DNA of 64,000 bases from Paenibacillus spiritus (GCF_008710135.1 NZ_VYKK01000020.1:53989-117988); one strand, 5' to 3'. Positions 15,970-25,545 are shown, numbered from the stretch's first letter. Numbers and translations: made by a program. The notes: a model not told the origin generated them from the letters alone.

Positions 15970-18381
15970 TTAGAAGATAGGGGAGGAGGCGGCAGTCCCT
16001 GCCGCGCCCGCTCCTGTGCCCACGGCCAGTCTGAGCGCCGGGGAATCCCCGTCGAACCCGATATCGTCCAGCATCACACGGCCGGAGCCGCCGGTCATCC
16101 GAAAGGCGACCGACGCCGTCTCTTCGGGACGGAAGGCCGGGTTCGCGTCCTTCAGCAGCGTTAAGGGGACACGGTACGTCTGATAGACGGCTTCGCTCGG
16201 AGAGCCGAACTTGCCGTCGTCGAGCCTGGAAGCGAGCCAGGGCGTCACGGTGAAATCGGTTACCGGCAGCGGAGCGGGCGGCATGAGATCGGCCAGCGGC
16301 AGACGGGCGACGGCGCCGTCCGCATCGGTCAGCTCCACGGTGATCTCCGGGGAAGCGGCTGTCCCGGCGGCCTGCTCCCCATCCGCAGCGGGAAGCAGCG
16401 CCATCGAGAAGCTGAGGTGCGAAGCGCGGGCCAGCTCCAGCCGCTCCGCCGCTCCGGCAGCCAGGGTAATCCGGTAGAGTCCTCCCGGGCTGCCGTCCTG
16501 CTCGCTGTCGTCTTGCCCGCCGCCGTCTTGCCCGCTGCCGTCCGCAAGATTCCCGCCCGCTGCAAGGCTAAGGACGGCTCCGTAGCTGCCCTTCTCGCCG
16601 CCTTCGCGGTCGCGGGCCTGCTCCTCCGCAACGGTTAGCCCGCTCGTCTCCACCGCTCCGGCAGCCGCCGTCGCCGGATTGCGGTCTTCCTCATAATCGG
16701 CGAGCGTCCGGAACCCCTCGCCCTGGTATCGGTTGAAATAGGCGGTGGAGGCGGGGAGCCAGTTCCTCCCGGTCCGGTAATCCCGGAACAGCTCCACGTA
16801 GTCGCCGCTTCCCCGCAGAGCCGTCTCCAGGAAGGCGGATACGTAGACCTTGGCGATGGTCCGCTGTTCCTTGGCTTCCATAATCTCGCTCCGCTTGAGG
16901 AACAGGCCGGTCGGCAGCGCTTGGTCAACGGCCCCCCAGTCCGTATTGAAGCGGCTGTGATTGGCCTGTTCAATATAGAGCGAAGCTTTGAAGGTGCCCG
17001 AACCGGCAGCATTGAAGGTGCGGATATACTGGCGGTCGCCGAAGAAGTCGTTCACATCCGCATCCCGGGCGCCTTGCAGCGTCAGGTAGCTGACGTTATC
17101 CAGGCTTGCCTGTAGCCCGTCTACCGGCTTGTCGGTCGGCGCAAGGGCGATGACGGCGCCGATGCGGAACCGCTTCGCGGACGCAAGCGCGGGATCGCCG
17201 GCGAACCAGCGGCCGGCGTCGGCCGCCATCGCTACCGCCTGTCCGCCCCGGCTGTGGCCGAGCAGAGCCGTGCGGCTGTAATCGATCCGGCCATAGAACG
17301 GGTTCCCCGGCGTCTCGGAGAAGGATGCCAGCTGCTCCAGATGCTTCAGAATCAGCCAGGCCCGGACCTTGAAGTCGTTGTCCGGAATGCCCGACCAGGC
17401 CGAGTAGTTGAGGAAGTTCTCGTCGAGCGAGACGGCGATGTAGCCCCGGCTGGCCAGCAGCTCGCCGAGGTATGCGTATCCGGCGTCGGAGGGGTCCTCC
17501 ATAGCATGGTTGCCGTGCAGCATCAGCACCAGCGGCGCGGGGCCGTCCCCTTCAGGCATCCAGACCCGGCCGTTCAGCGGCAGCTCATGCTGGTCGAAGC
17601 CCCAATACCACCGGCGCAGGCGCGGCCAATCGCCGATATAAGCCGCGGCGTCCGCCGAGCCGCTCGCAAGCTCGGCGCCCTCATAGCCGCGCCGCTTGCC
17701 GGGCGCTGCATAAGAGAAGCTGCGCCAGGCGGATTCGCCCGGCTGGCCGGGATCGGGCGCGGCCAGCGCGGGCGGCGCCGCTTCGCCCGCTCCCGGGGCG
17801 ATGACGGCGGCGTCCCGGTCCGCCGTCATCGCCCCGGGCAGCGCCGCCGGCAGCAGGCCGAGGCCGGCGGCAGCGGCCAGCCCGCCGGCGAGCAGCGCGG
17901 CGGCCAGCGCCAGGCCCGCCCGGTAGCGGCGGGCCAGAAGAAGCGCGGCCGCGAGACCGAGCGCCCCGCCGCCTAGGGCCAGCGGCAGCGCGAACGCCGC
18001 TGCGGCCTCCGGAGCGAGCTCCGAGAAGTGCAGGATCGTCCACAGGGCGACGGCGGCCGACAGCATGGCCCCGGTGAACAGGCGCGGGGCCGGAAGGCCC
18101 GCAAGCGAGAGCAGCAGCGCCGCTGCGCCCCCGGCCAGCAGCGTCACGGCTGCCGCGGCGAGGGCGGCCAGCAGCAGGTCGGCCGCTCTGCCGAGACCGG
18201 TCGGAATGCCGGCCATGACGGCCCCGAAAGCGGCGAAGAGCAGAAGCCAAGGACCCGACAGCGCGCTCCGCCACAGCCGCGTATCGCGGCGGAAGGTGCC
18301 GCGGATCCGGCGGCCGATCCCCTCTCTGAATTTCCGTCCTCTTCGGCGCCGCTGCGGCGCATATTCCAATCCCACTCCCAT
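15970..18381 (-). CDS. Large membrane-anchored alpha/beta hydrolase
   Basis: An 803-residue protein. A basic N-terminus (residues 1-40, Arg-rich) is followed by about five Ala/Leu/Gly-rich membrane helices (to about 185). An extracytoplasmic alpha/beta-hydrolase domain comes next, with APLVLMLHGNHAMEDPSDAG as the oxyanion region, YIAVSLDENFLNYSAW, and the nucleophile elbow ALLGHSRGGQAV, where Ser is the expected catalytic residue. The C-terminal 250 residues are beta-rich with a low-complexity Asp/Gly/Ser insertion (DGSGQDGGGQDDSEQDG) and end in a carbohydrate-binding-like segment. Usual hydrolases of this fold are about 300 residues, so the fused membrane and C-terminal parts are notable. 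The substrate is unknown. Start ATG at 18381 follows AAAGGAAG. Confidence 0.78.
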   Translation of the reverse strand: MGVGLEYAPQRRRRGRKFREGIGRRIRGTFRRDTRLWRSALSGPWLLLFAAFGAVMAGIPTGLGRAADLLLAALAAAAVTLLAGGAAALLLSLAGLPAPRLFTGAMLSAAVALWTILHFSELAPEAAAAFALPLALGGGALGLAAALLLARRYRAGLALAAALLAGGLAAAAGLGLLPAALPGAMTADRDAAVIAPGAGEAAPPALAAPDPGQPGESAWRSFSYAAPGKRRGYEGAELASGSADAAAYIGDWPRLRRWYWGFDQHELPLNGRVWMPEGDGPAPLVLMLHGNHAMEDPSDAGYAYLGELLASRGYIAVSLDENFLNYSAWSGIPDNDFKVRAWLILKHLEQLASFSETPGNPFYGRIDYSRTALLGHSRGGQAVAMAADAGRWFAGDPALASAKRFRIGAVIALAPTDKPVDGLQASLDNVSYLTLQGARDADVNDFFGDRQYIRTFNAAGSGTFKASLYIEQANHSRFNTDWGAVDQALPTGLFLKRSEIMEAKEQRTIAKVYVSAFLETALRGSGDYVELFRDYRTGRNWLPASTAYFNRYQGEGFRTLADYEEDRNPATAAAGAVETSGLTVAEEQARDREGGEKGSYGAVLSLAAGGNLADGSGQDGGGQDDSEQDGSPGGLYRITLAAGAAERLELARASHLSFSMALLPAADGEQAAGTAASPEITVELTDADGAVARLPLADLMPPAPLPVTDFTVTPWLASRLDDGKFGSPSEAVYQTYRVPLTLLKDANPAFRPEETASVAFRMTGGSGRVMLDDIGFDGDSPALRLAVGTGAGAAGTAASSPIF

Positions 18382-18499
18382 GATGGTCTTCCTTTCGCGG
18401 ATTCCGTTCCGTAACGGACACGCATCTATTTTAAGATGTAGACATAATAGTCCTTGAAGCCGGGCTTTGACAAGATGCTAGATATTTGCAAAAAAACGT

Positions 18500-18529
18500 T
18501 TGACACCAGCCGGATAGACTCTTTATGAT
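18500..18529 (+). promoter_or_regulatory. Sigma-A promoter of the sulfate operon
   Basis: TTGACA (18500-18505), an 18-bp spacer and TATGAT (18524-18529) give a start near 18536 and a 185-nt leader before sbp. Confidence 0.78.
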
Positions 18530-18554
18530 GTCGTTATAACATAGTAAACGGGTA

Positions 18555-18576
18555 GGAATTGTAAATTAATTATTCC
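18555..18576. promoter_or_regulatory. GGAAT...ATTCC inverted repeat in the sbp leader
   Basis: GGAAT (18555-18559) and ATTCC (18572-18576) lie about 20-40 bp after the predicted start, inside an AT-rich stretch. GGAATT-type half sites are associated with cysteine-metabolism repressor CymR in Firmicutes. The position would suit repression of sulfate uptake, but the match is partial. Confidence 0.35.
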
Positions 18577-18721
18577 GGCCTGTACAATCGGGTATGGTTC
18601 CCATGTCGGCAGACACCTCCTGGGCGGAGGGTTTGACCGGCGGAACCGCCCGTTCCTTCGCATCAGGGAATCCGGCAGCATGAACGCAACCGAACGATAC
18701 AATTTGGGGGAGTGTTGAAGA

Positions 18722-19804
18722 ATGAAAACCTGGTTCAAGAAAAGCGCCGCCGCCGGACTTGCTCTGCTGCTGACTGCGGGTCTTGCGGGATGCGGGGACA
18801 ACGGCAATTCCAAGAACGGCAACAGCGCGAGCGCCGAATCGGCCTCGTCGCCTCCGGCTTCCAAGAAACCGGTCGAGTTGCTGAACGTTTCCTATGACCC
18901 CACCCGCGAGCTGTATGAGAACTACAACAAGGCCTTCTCGGCTTATTGGGAGAAGGAGACCGGACAGAAGGTCACGATCAAGCAGTCGCACGGCGGATCG
19001 GGCGCGCAGAGCCGGTCGGTGCAGGAGGGCCTGGAGGCCGATGTGGTAACGCTGGCGCTGGGATACGATATCGACGCATTGCAGAAGGCCGGACTGATCA
19101 ACGAAGGCTGGCAGACCAAGTTCGATCATAACAGTTCGCCGTACACCTCCACCATCGTCTTCCTCGTCCGCAAGGGCAACCCCAAAGGAATCAAGGACTG
19201 GCCGGATCTGCTGAAGGACGGCGTCGAGGTCATTACGCCGAACCCGAAGACTTCGGGCGGCGCGCGCTGGAACTATCTGGCGGCCTGGGGCTACGCGCTG
19301 GATCACAACAACAACGATGAAGCGAAGGCCAAGGCGTTCGTCAAGGAGCTGTATACCCATGTGCCTGTGCTCGACAGCGGCGCCCGCGGCGCAACGACGA
19401 CCTTCGTGGAGCGCGGCATCGGCGACGTGCTGATCGCCTGGGAGAACGAAGCCTATCTGTCCATCAAGGAGCTCGGCCCCGACAAGTTCGAGATCGTGAA
19501 CCCGTCGGAGAGCATCCTGGCCGAGCCGCCGGTGGCCGTCGTTGACAAGATCGCCGACAAGAAGGGCACCCGCGAGGTAGCCGAAGCCTACCTGAAGTAT
19601 TTGTACAGCGAGGAAGGACAGACCATCGCCGCCGAGAACTACTACCGTCCTACGCTGGACAGCGTCAAGGAGAAGTTCAAATCGCAGTTCCCGGACATCA
19701 AGCTGTTCACGCTGGCTGACAAGTTCGGAACCTGGAAGGAGACGCAGGAGAAGCACTTCAACGACGGCGGCGTGTTTGACGAGATCTACGTTCCGGGCAA
19801 GTAA
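18722..19804 (+). CDS. sbp: Sulfate ABC transporter substrate-binding lipoprotein
   Basis: A 360-residue lipoprotein with a hydrophobic signal ending in lipobox LAGC (lipidated Cys24), then a Ser/Asn/Lys linker. The mature domain shows the sulfate-binding protein family pattern: [32 protein letters not shown] (anion-binding Ser/Gly loop), [32 protein letters not shown] and a C-terminal RPTLDSV segment. It should deliver extracellular sulfate or thiosulfate to the CysT/CysW channel encoded next. ATG at 18722 follows GGGGGAGTG. No S-box (SAM riboswitch) is seen in the leader. The CysA ATPase is not encoded in this operon. Confidence 0.93.
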   Translation: MKTWFKKSAAAGLALLLTAGLAGCGDNGNSKNGNSASAESASSPPASKKPVELLNVSYDPTRELYENYNKAFSAYWEKETGQKVTIKQSHGGSGAQSRSVQEGLEADVVTLALGYDIDALQKAGLINEGWQTKFDHNSSPYTSTIVFLVRKGNPKGIKDWPDLLKDGVEVITPNPKTSGGARWNYLAAWGYALDHNNNDEAKAKAFVKELYTHVPVLDSGARGATTTFVERGIGDVLIAWENEAYLSIKELGPDKFEIVNPSESILAEPPVAVVDKIADKKGTREVAEAYLKYLYSEEGQTIAAENYYRPTLDSVKEKFKSQFPDIKLFTLADKFGTWKETQEKHFNDGGVFDEIYVPGK

Positions 19805-19850
19805 GCTGGAGCAGGGCTGATCGGCCTAAGAGCCGAAGGCAAGCGAAAGG

Positions 19851-20708
19851 ATGGATGAACCAATGGGAGCAGGTGTAGAGGCTCCGGGCCGGAAGGGGCG
19901 CAGAATTCTGCCGGGCTTCGGACTGACGATGGGCGTCAGTGTGCTGTATCTCAGTCTGGTTGTGCTGATTCCGCTGTCGGCGCTGGTGTTCAATCAGACG
20001 GGGCTGACCTGGAGCAAGCTGTGGGAAGTGGCGTCCGATACGCGGGTGCTGGCTTCTTACCGGGTCAGCCTGACGACGTCGGCCGCGGCGGCGCTGGCGG
20101 ACAGCGTGCTCGGCCTGCTGGTGGCCTGGGTGCTGGCGCGCTATGAGTTTCCGGGCAAAAAAGCATTCGACGCGCTGATCGACCTGCCGTTCGCGCTTCC
20201 GACAGCCGTGGCGGGCGTTGCGCTGACCGCGCTCTACTCCCGGAACGGCTGGATCGGCTCGCTGTTTGACCCGCTCGGCATCCGCATTGCATTCACGCCG
20301 CTCGGGATTACGCTGGCGCTGATGTTCATCGGCATCCCGTTCGTCGTCCGCACGGTTCAGCCCGTGCTGGAGGATATGGAGCGGGATACCGAGGAAGCCG
20401 CGGCGACGCTGGGCGCCGGGCGCTGGCGGACCTTCCGGAAGATTGTGCTTCCGGGGCTGCTTCCCCCGCTGCTGACCGGGTTCGCGCTTGCGTTCGCAAG
20501 AGGCATCGGCGAATACGGCTCCGTCGTCTTCATTTCCGGCAATATGCCGATGCGGACCGAAATCGCGCCGCTGCTCATCGTCTCCAAGCTGGAGCAGTTC
20601 GACTATGCGGGGGCGACGGCGGTCGCCCTGTTGCTCCTGCTCCTCTCATTCCTGCTGCTGCTGGTCGTCAATTCGCTGCAGCGCTGGATGCGCAAGGCGG
20701 CCCGCTGA
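19851..20708 (+). CDS. cysT: Sulfate ABC transporter permease CysT
   Basis: A 285-residue inner-membrane permease with six predicted helices. The cytoplasmic EAA loop that docks the ATPase reads [21 protein letters not shown], in the expected place between helices. [16 protein letters not shown] and [16 protein letters not shown] are hallmarks of the CysT/CysU subunit. It starts 46 bp after sbp; ATG 19851 follows GCGAAAGG, and ATG 19863 (MGAG...) is an alternative. It pairs with CysW to form the channel for sulfate/thiosulfate. Confidence 0.93.
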   Translation: MDEPMGAGVEAPGRKGRRILPGFGLTMGVSVLYLSLVVLIPLSALVFNQTGLTWSKLWEVASDTRVLASYRVSLTTSAAAALADSVLGLLVAWVLARYEFPGKKAFDALIDLPFALPTAVAGVALTALYSRNGWIGSLFDPLGIRIAFTPLGITLALMFIGIPFVVRTVQPVLEDMERDTEEAAATLGAGRWRTFRKIVLPGLLPPLLTGFALAFARGIGEYGSVVFISGNMPMRTEIAPLLIVSKLEQFDYAGATAVALLLLLLSFLLLLVVNSLQRWMRKAAR

Positions 20709-20751
20709 AGCAGCGGCATCCCACTTTCACACGCGAAGGAGGAACAGGCAG

Positions 20752-21627
20752 ATGGCAGGAACGGTACCTCTGCCGGCGGCCCGGGCGCAGACCCGGCCGG
20801 CGGCATCCCGGGCGGCGGACGAATCGCCGGCCGTCAAATGGCTGCTGATCGGCCTTGCGGCGGCGGTGCTTCTGTGGCTGATTGCGCTCCCGCTCGCCAT
20901 TGTGGTGACGGAAGCACTGAAGAAGGGCTGGGACGTCTACTGGGCAGCGCTGCGCGATCCCGATGCCGCCTCGGCGCTGCGGCTGACCCTGCTGACGGCA
21001 GCTGTAACCGTGCCGCTGAACACCCTGTTCGGCGTTGCGGCGGCCTGGGCCGTGACCAAGTTCAAATTCCGGGGCAAGGGTCTGCTCATTACCCTGATCG
21101 ATTTGCCTTTTGCCGTCTCGCCGGTCATCGGCGGCCTGATCTTCGTGCTCGTCTTCGGCGCGCACGGCTGGTTCGGCCCCTGGCTGAGCGAACATGACAT
21201 CAAGATTGTCTTCGCCCTGCCGGGCATTATTCTGGCCACGCTGTTCGTGACCTTCCCGTTCGTGGCGCGCGAGCTGATTCCCCTGATGGAAGACCAGGGA
21301 ACGCAGGAGGAGGAAGCGGCGATCACACTCGGCGCGCGCGGCTGGCACATCTTCTGGCGGGTCACGCTTCCGAACATCAAGTGGGGCCTCCTCTACGGCA
21401 TCATTCTCTGCAATGCGCGGGCCATGGGCGAGTTCGGCGCTGTCTCTGTCGTATCGGGCCACATCCGGGGCGAGACGAATACGCTCCCGCTGCATGTGGA
21501 GATTCTGTACAACGAATACCAATTCTCGGCATCCTTTGCCGTCGCGTCGCTCCTGCTGCTGCTGGCGGTAGCGACGATGCTGCTGAAGATCTGGCTGACG
21601 CGCAAGAACGCGCACGAAGCGCCCTAA
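20752..21627 (+). CDS. cysW: Sulfate ABC transporter permease CysW
   Basis: A 291-residue permease, partner of CysT. After an Ala/Arg/Pro-rich tail of about 28 residues come six membrane helices. Family blocks are [20 protein letters not shown] and the EAA loop [22 protein letters not shown], then [23 protein letters not shown] at 20752 follows AAGGAGGAACAGGCAG; the longer reading frame upstream overlaps cysT and is rejected. It lies 43 bp downstream of cysT in the same operon. The cognate ATPase CysA must come from elsewhere in the genome. Confidence 0.93.
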   Translation: MAGTVPLPAARAQTRPAASRAADESPAVKWLLIGLAAAVLLWLIALPLAIVVTEALKKGWDVYWAALRDPDAASALRLTLLTAAVTVPLNTLFGVAAAWAVTKFKFRGKGLLITLIDLPFAVSPVIGGLIFVLVFGAHGWFGPWLSEHDIKIVFALPGIILATLFVTFPFVARELIPLMEDQGTQEEEAAITLGARGWHIFWRVTLPNIKWGLLYGIILCNARAMGEFGAVSVVSGHIRGETNTLPLHVEILYNEYQFSASFAVASLLLLLAVATMLLKIWLTRKNAHEAP

Positions 21628-21641
21628 GAAGGAGGCGGATT

Positions 21642-21869
21642 ATGGCGAAGCCGTTAAAGGTGGATGAGGTGTGGCTGGAACGGATTGCAGCGCTTCTGGA
21701 TGACATGGAGTTCGGCTCGCTGCACATTGTGGTCCATGAAGGGCAGATCGTGCAGATGGAGCGCACGGAACGGAAGCGGTTCGAGAACGGCGGCGGTGCC
21801 CGTTCGGCCTCTGCCGGCAATTCCGCCCGCCGGAGCGAACCGCGTTCCGCCGGGCGGGCGCAGCCCTGA
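21642..21869 (+). CDS. yezD: YezD-family small protein (DUF2292)
   Basis: A 75-residue protein. The core VWLERIAALLDDMEFGSLHIVVHEGQIVQMERTE is the DUF2292/YezD motif, a short helix plus beta hairpin often encoded next to sulfate transport or assimilation genes. The C-terminal 25 residues are low-complexity (Ala/Ser/Arg/Gly). ATG at 21642 follows AAGAAGGAGG and lies 14 bp after cysW, so it is the last gene of the sulfate operon. The function is unknown; the genomic link suggests a sulfur-related role. Confidence 0.85.
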   Translation: MAKPLKVDEVWLERIAALLDDMEFGSLHIVVHEGQIVQMERTERKRFENGGGARSASAGNSARRSEPRSAGRAQP

Positions 21870-21906
21870 GTGAGAGCCCGGCGGGCCTCAAAGATGGAGA
21901 ACCAGA

Positions 21907-21946
21907 AAGGGAGAGCGGTCCGGCAATGCGGACCGCTCTCCCTTTT
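21907..21946. terminator. Bidirectional terminator between yezD and a convergent membrane gene
   Basis: GGGAGAGCGGTCCG / CGGACCGCTCTCCC stem with a 6-nt loop, flanked by AAA on the left and TTTT on the right, so it can terminate both convergent units. Confidence 0.9.
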
Positions 21947-21963
21947 GCGTTGAACAGGACGGA

Positions 21964-22287
21964 TCAGTAGGTGTTCCGGCGGCGGTGTCTCGGACCCGCG
22001 AGCCCTTCGAACAGCAGGACGACGGCCGTTACGGCGTGCATGAACCAGCCGACAAACGGGATAAAGCCGACGATGGACGTTACGACGCCAATGCCGTTCC
22101 CGAGTACCCGTTCTCCCTCCCGGGAGAGGATGACGATGGCGAAGAGATGGAGCAGTAAAGCGACTCCAAGCGGAATCCAGGCATTGGCTATTACGAATGC
22201 GCCGCCGATAAACGGCAGGGCCAGGAACGCCTCAAAGGCGAACGTACCCCATTTCATTAATTTTCCCAGAGGGGACATAGAGGACAC
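21964..22287 (-). CDS. Small hypothetical membrane protein
   Basis: A 107-residue protein with about three to four hydrophobic segments (FAFEAFLALPFIGGAFVIA, ALLLHLFAIVIL, GVVTSIVGFIPFVGWFMHA) and a basic C-terminus RHRRRNTY. ATG at 22287 follows a minus-strand AGGCTGTG stretch with no clear Shine-Dalgarno. I do not recognise a named family beyond a generic Bacillales membrane protein. It ends at a bidirectional terminator shared with the sulfate operon. Confidence 0.65.
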   Translation of the reverse strand: MSSMSPLGKLMKWGTFAFEAFLALPFIGGAFVIANAWIPLGVALLLHLFAIVILSREGERVLGNGIGVVTSIVGFIPFVGWFMHAVTAVVLLFEGLAGPRHRRRNTY

Positions 22288-22465
22288 AGCCTTTCTTGTG
22301 CGGATATGGTTAAGAACTGCTTCTTTATTAAGACATACGCAGGCGGAGCAGGAAGGTTTCCAATCTCTTGCGCCCGAAAGCCAAAAGAGCCCGGACTTTT
22401 TAAAGAAGAGAACTTAAGGGTAATACTGCATAGAGGTACATACCACCCGCCGGGAGGAGAGGACT

Positions 22466-23164
22466 GTGCAGGATTATGGAATGATTGCGGTCAAGCTGGT
22501 TACCGGATTCGTGGGCCTGTGGGTGATGACAAGGCTGCTGGGCAAAAAGGAAATCTCGCAGCTTACCCCCTTCGATTTTGTCTCGTCGCTGATGCTCAGC
22601 GAGCTGGTCGGCAACACGGTCTACCAGAAGGATGCCCATTACGGTATGCTGATCTTTGCGCTGGGGCTGTGGGCGCTGCTCTCGTATCTCTTCGAGAAGG
22701 TCACCCAGCATGCCAAGCGGCTGCGCAGCCCGATGGAAGGAGAAGCCTCCATAGTCATTTGCGACGGCAAAATCGACATGGAGCAGATGAAGCGCAACCG
22801 GCTGGATTTCGGCCAGCTTCGGATGATGCTTCGGCAGAAGGATATTTTTGAGATGTCGGAAGTGGCGTATGCGGTCTTCGAGAAGAACGGCTCGCTCAGT
22901 GTGCTGAAGAAATCGGAGGAGGAGCCGCCGACCCGGGGCGATCTCAAGGTGGACGCGCCCGAGGCGGAGCTGGCGTATTCGCTGGTCGAGGACGGCGACG
23001 TCAACGAAGACAACCTTGGAAAGATCGGCAAGGATCTGACGTGGCTGCTGGCCGAGCTTCGCCTGAAAGGGCATAACCGCCCGGAAGACCTGGCTTTTGT
23101 GGAATGGACCCGGGCGGACGGATTGTTCGTGATGGAGCAATGGATTAAGGAAGGGAGCGCATAA
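22466..23164 (+). CDS. DUF421 (YetF-type) membrane protein
   Basis: A 232-residue protein. Two or three N-terminal helices precede the family signature RLLGKKEISQLTPFDFVSSLMLSELVGN. After the membrane part comes the cytoplasmic DUF421 domain (SIVICDGKIDMEQMKRNRLDFGQLRMMLRQKD) with its beta-strand AYAVFEKNGSLSVLKK. The family has no fixed biochemical role and is frequently sporulation- or stress-linked in Bacillales. The start is GTG at 22466 after GGGAGGAGAGG; no ATG in this frame is better placed. Four bp separate it from the next gene, suggesting co-expression. Confidence 0.87.
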   Translation: MQDYGMIAVKLVTGFVGLWVMTRLLGKKEISQLTPFDFVSSLMLSELVGNTVYQKDAHYGMLIFALGLWALLSYLFEKVTQHAKRLRSPMEGEASIVICDGKIDMEQMKRNRLDFGQLRMMLRQKDIFEMSEVAYAVFEKNGSLSVLKKSEEEPPTRGDLKVDAPEAELAYSLVEDGDVNEDNLGKIGKDLTWLLAELRLKGHNRPEDLAFVEWTRADGLFVMEQWIKEGSA

Positions 23165-23168
23165 GACA

Positions 23169-23801
23169 ATGAGAATCGCTATATTCGGAGCAGGCGGCGT
23201 CATCGGACGGGCGATTGCCGAGGAAGCGCGCAGACGCAAGCATGAGGTGACGGCGGCGGTACGGCGGCCGGAGACGATCGAGACGGACGGAGAAGGAATC
23301 GCGGCGGTCCGGGCGAATGTGCTGGACCCGGATTCGGTGGCCTCGGCAGCCCGGGGGCAGGACGCTGTGGTCAGCGCCTATGGCCCGTCGTTCGGCAGCG
23401 AGAGCGAGCTGCCGGAGGCGGCGCGCTCGCTTGTGGAAGGCTTGAAGCGGGCCGGCGTTGCCCGGCTGCTGATCGTCGGCGGCGCAGGCAGCCTGCTGAC
23501 CGAGGGCGGCGAACGGCTGATGGATACGGCAGGCTTCCCGGAAGAGGTGCGTCCGCTGGCGGCCGCCCATGCCGACGCTTACGAGATTTATGCCGGTTCC
23601 GGGCTGGACTATACCTATGCCAGCCCGGCTGCGTCCATCTCGCCGGGGCGGCGGACCGGCCAGTTCCGCATCGGGCTGGACCGGCTGGTGACGGACGAAG
23701 ACGGCCGCAGCGAGATCAGCGTGGAAGATTTCGCCGTTGCCGTGCTGGACGAACTGGAAGAGGGGCATTTTATCCGCGCCCGGTTCACGGTAGGCTACTA
23801 G
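23169..23801 (+). CDS. NAD(P)-binding Rossmann protein, NmrA/YwnB-like
   Basis: A 210-residue atypical short-chain dehydrogenase. The dinucleotide-binding motif IAIFGAGGVIGRAIAEEA opens the protein, followed by DVV-type strands (DAVVSAYGP) and RLLIVGGAGSLLTE. A YASPAASISPGRRTGQF segment marks the NmrA-like/YwnB group, which usually lacks the canonical YxxxK dyad. Likely roles are NAD(P)H-dependent reduction or redox sensing; the substrate is unknown. It overlaps nothing and begins 4 bp after the DUF421 gene. nnr follows 37 bp later, so the three genes may form one transcript. Confidence 0.82.
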   Translation: MRIAIFGAGGVIGRAIAEEARRRKHEVTAAVRRPETIETDGEGIAAVRANVLDPDSVASAARGQDAVVSAYGPSFGSESELPEAARSLVEGLKRAGVARLLIVGGAGSLLTEGGERLMDTAGFPEEVRPLAAAHADAYEIYAGSGLDYTYASPAASISPGRRTGQFRIGLDRLVTDEDGRSEISVEDFAVAVLDELEEGHFIRARFTVGY

Positions 23802-23838
23802 CGAAAGAGCCGGTTCGGCCCGGAGAGGAGTGGACAAG

Positions 23839-25545
23839 ATGTATCCGATTGTGACCGCAGCGGAAATGCGGGAGCTGGACCGCGCCGCTACCGAGGAGCT
23901 CGGTATCCCGGCCATCGTCCTGATGGAGAATGCCGGACGGGCGATAGCAGAGGAGATTGCGGCGCTGTCCCGCCGGTGCGGGCAGGGAAGGAACCCGGAG
24001 GGAGGCTTGGCAGTAAGCCCGGGAGAGAGGCCGTCAGGATGCTTCGCGGAAGGAAGCGATGCGCAGGGCAGGACGGATGCAGACCGCGCTGCCAAGGGCG
24101 GGGCGCGTTCCGGAGGTTTGACCATCCGGACAGAGGCGGCGCCCGGGCCGGTTCAGCCCGGTGCGGAGTACTGGATCGTGCTGGTCGGCAAAGGCAATAA
24201 CGGCGGCGACGGACTGGTCGCCGCCCGGCATCTGCGCGAGGCGGGCTTCTCCGTCTCGCTTCTCTATGCGGCGCCGCCGGAATCTCTGACGGGCGAGGCC
24301 GCCGTGCAGCGGGATATCGCCGCTGCGCTGGGGGTGCCCGCCGCCGTCTATCGGGGCGGCGGCTATGACTTCACGGGCTGCGCCGGCCTTGTGGATGCGC
24401 TGCTCGGAACCGGCTCAAGCGGTGCGCCGCGCGGCCTCTTCGCCGAGCTGATCGCTGCGGCGAACGCCAGCGGACTGCCGATTGTGGCCGCCGATATTCC
24501 GAGCGGCTTGAATGCGGATACGGGGGAGACGCATGATCCCTGCATACAGGCGGAGGTCACGGTGTGCCTGGCCTTACTGAAGCGCGGGCTTCTCCAGTAT
24601 CCGGGTTCGGGCGCTGCGGGCCGCGTTGCGCTCCGCTCTATCGGCATTCCGGCTGATCTGGCGCTGAAGCAGGGCCTGTCCGTGCATTGGCTGGCGCCCG
24701 CCGTGCTGGAGCGGCGGCTTGGCGTAGATCCCGGACGCCGCCGGGCGGCGGACGGCCATAAGGGAACCTACGGCCATGTGCTGGTTGCGGCAGGATCGCT
24801 GCCCATGAGCGGAGCCGGGCTGCTGTGCGCCCGGGCCGCGCTTCGGGCAGGCTGCGGGCTGGTCACCTGGGCCCTGCCCGGCCGTGTCCTGCCCTCCGCC
24901 GTTCTGGCCGCTCCCGAGCTGATGCTGGCCGATGCCGGAGGCAGTGAAGCAGGCGAATGGACGGCAGAGTCGGCGGACCGGCTGCTGGAGCTGGCGGGTA
25001 CGCGGGACGTGCTGGCCGTCGGTCCGGGCATCGGCCGGTTCCCGGGCGGGGCGCAGTGGCTGCGCCGCCTGTGGGAAGAAGCCGATGTGCCGCTCGTCGT
25101 GGACGCGGATGCCCTGAACCTGCTCGCGGAGGTCTCCTATGCCGGCTGGCGGCGGACCCGCCCGGTCGTTCTCACGCCGCATCCCGGCGAGATGGCCCGG
25201 CTGGCCGGCATCCATACGGCCGAGGTCCAGCGCGACCGGATCGGTCTTGCGATCCGTTATGCCGCAGAGCACGGCGTGACGCTGGTGCTGAAGGGGGCGC
25301 ACACGGTCATCGCCGCCCCCGACGGCCGCGCCTTCGTGAATACGACCGGCCACCCGGGCATGGCGACGGGCGGTGCGGGCGACGTATTGACCGGCATGAT
25401 CGCCGGTCTGCTGGCACAGGGCCTGGACGGCATTCAGGCGGCGGCCTTCGCCGTCTACCTCCACGGACAGGCCGGAGAACGGGCTGCCGGGAGACGGCAT
25501 GATCCGTCTTCCATCGTGGCTTCCGACCTTATCGAGGCGCTCTGA
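23839..25545 (+). CDS. nnr: Bifunctional NAD(P)H-hydrate repair enzyme (epimerase + dehydratase)
   Basis: A 568-residue fusion. The N-terminal YjeF epimerase (MRELDRAATEELGIPAIVLMENAGRA, GNNGGDGL) interconverts R- and S-NAD(P)HX. The C-terminal ADP/ATP-dependent dehydratase (GTYGHVLVAAGS, TPHPGEMARL, LKGAHTVI, TGGAGDVLTGMIAG) restores NAD(P)H. Between the first helix and the nucleotide-binding strand there is a roughly 50-residue low-complexity insertion (about residues 44-100) rich in Gly, Arg and Ala that is not part of the usual fold. ATG at 23839 follows GGAGAGGAG; the GTG at 23830 overlaps this site and is less likely. It acts in the cytosol as metabolite damage repair. Confidence 0.93.
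   Translation: MYPIVTAAEMRELDRAATEELGIPAIVLMENAGRAIAEEIAALSRRCGQGRNPEGGLAVSPGERPSGCFAEGSDAQGRTDADRAAKGGARSGGLTIRTEAAPGPVQPGAEYWIVLVGKGNNGGDGLVAARHLREAGFSVSLLYAAPPESLTGEAAVQRDIAAALGVPAAVYRGGGYDFTGCAGLVDALLGTGSSGAPRGLFAELIAAANASGLPIVAADIPSGLNADTGETHDPCIQAEVTVCLALLKRGLLQYPGSGAAGRVALRSIGIPADLALKQGLSVHWLAPAVLERRLGVDPGRRRAADGHKGTYGHVLVAAGSLPMSGAGLLCARAALRAGCGLVTWALPGRVLPSAVLAAPELMLADAGGSEAGEWTAESADRLLELAGTRDVLAVGPGIGRFPGGAQWLRRLWEEADVPLVVDADALNLLAEVSYAGWRRTRPVVLTPHPGEMARLAGIHTAEVQRDRIGLAIRYAAEHGVTLVLKGAHTVIAAPDGRAFVNTTGHPGMATGGAGDVLTGMIAGLLAQGLDGIQAAAFAVYLHGQAGERAAGRRHDPSSIVASDLIEAL

Noticed and set aside
18382..18721. S-box (SAM) riboswitch before sbp
   Set aside because: The core AGAGAGGTGGAGGGA-type motif and the expected terminator are absent.
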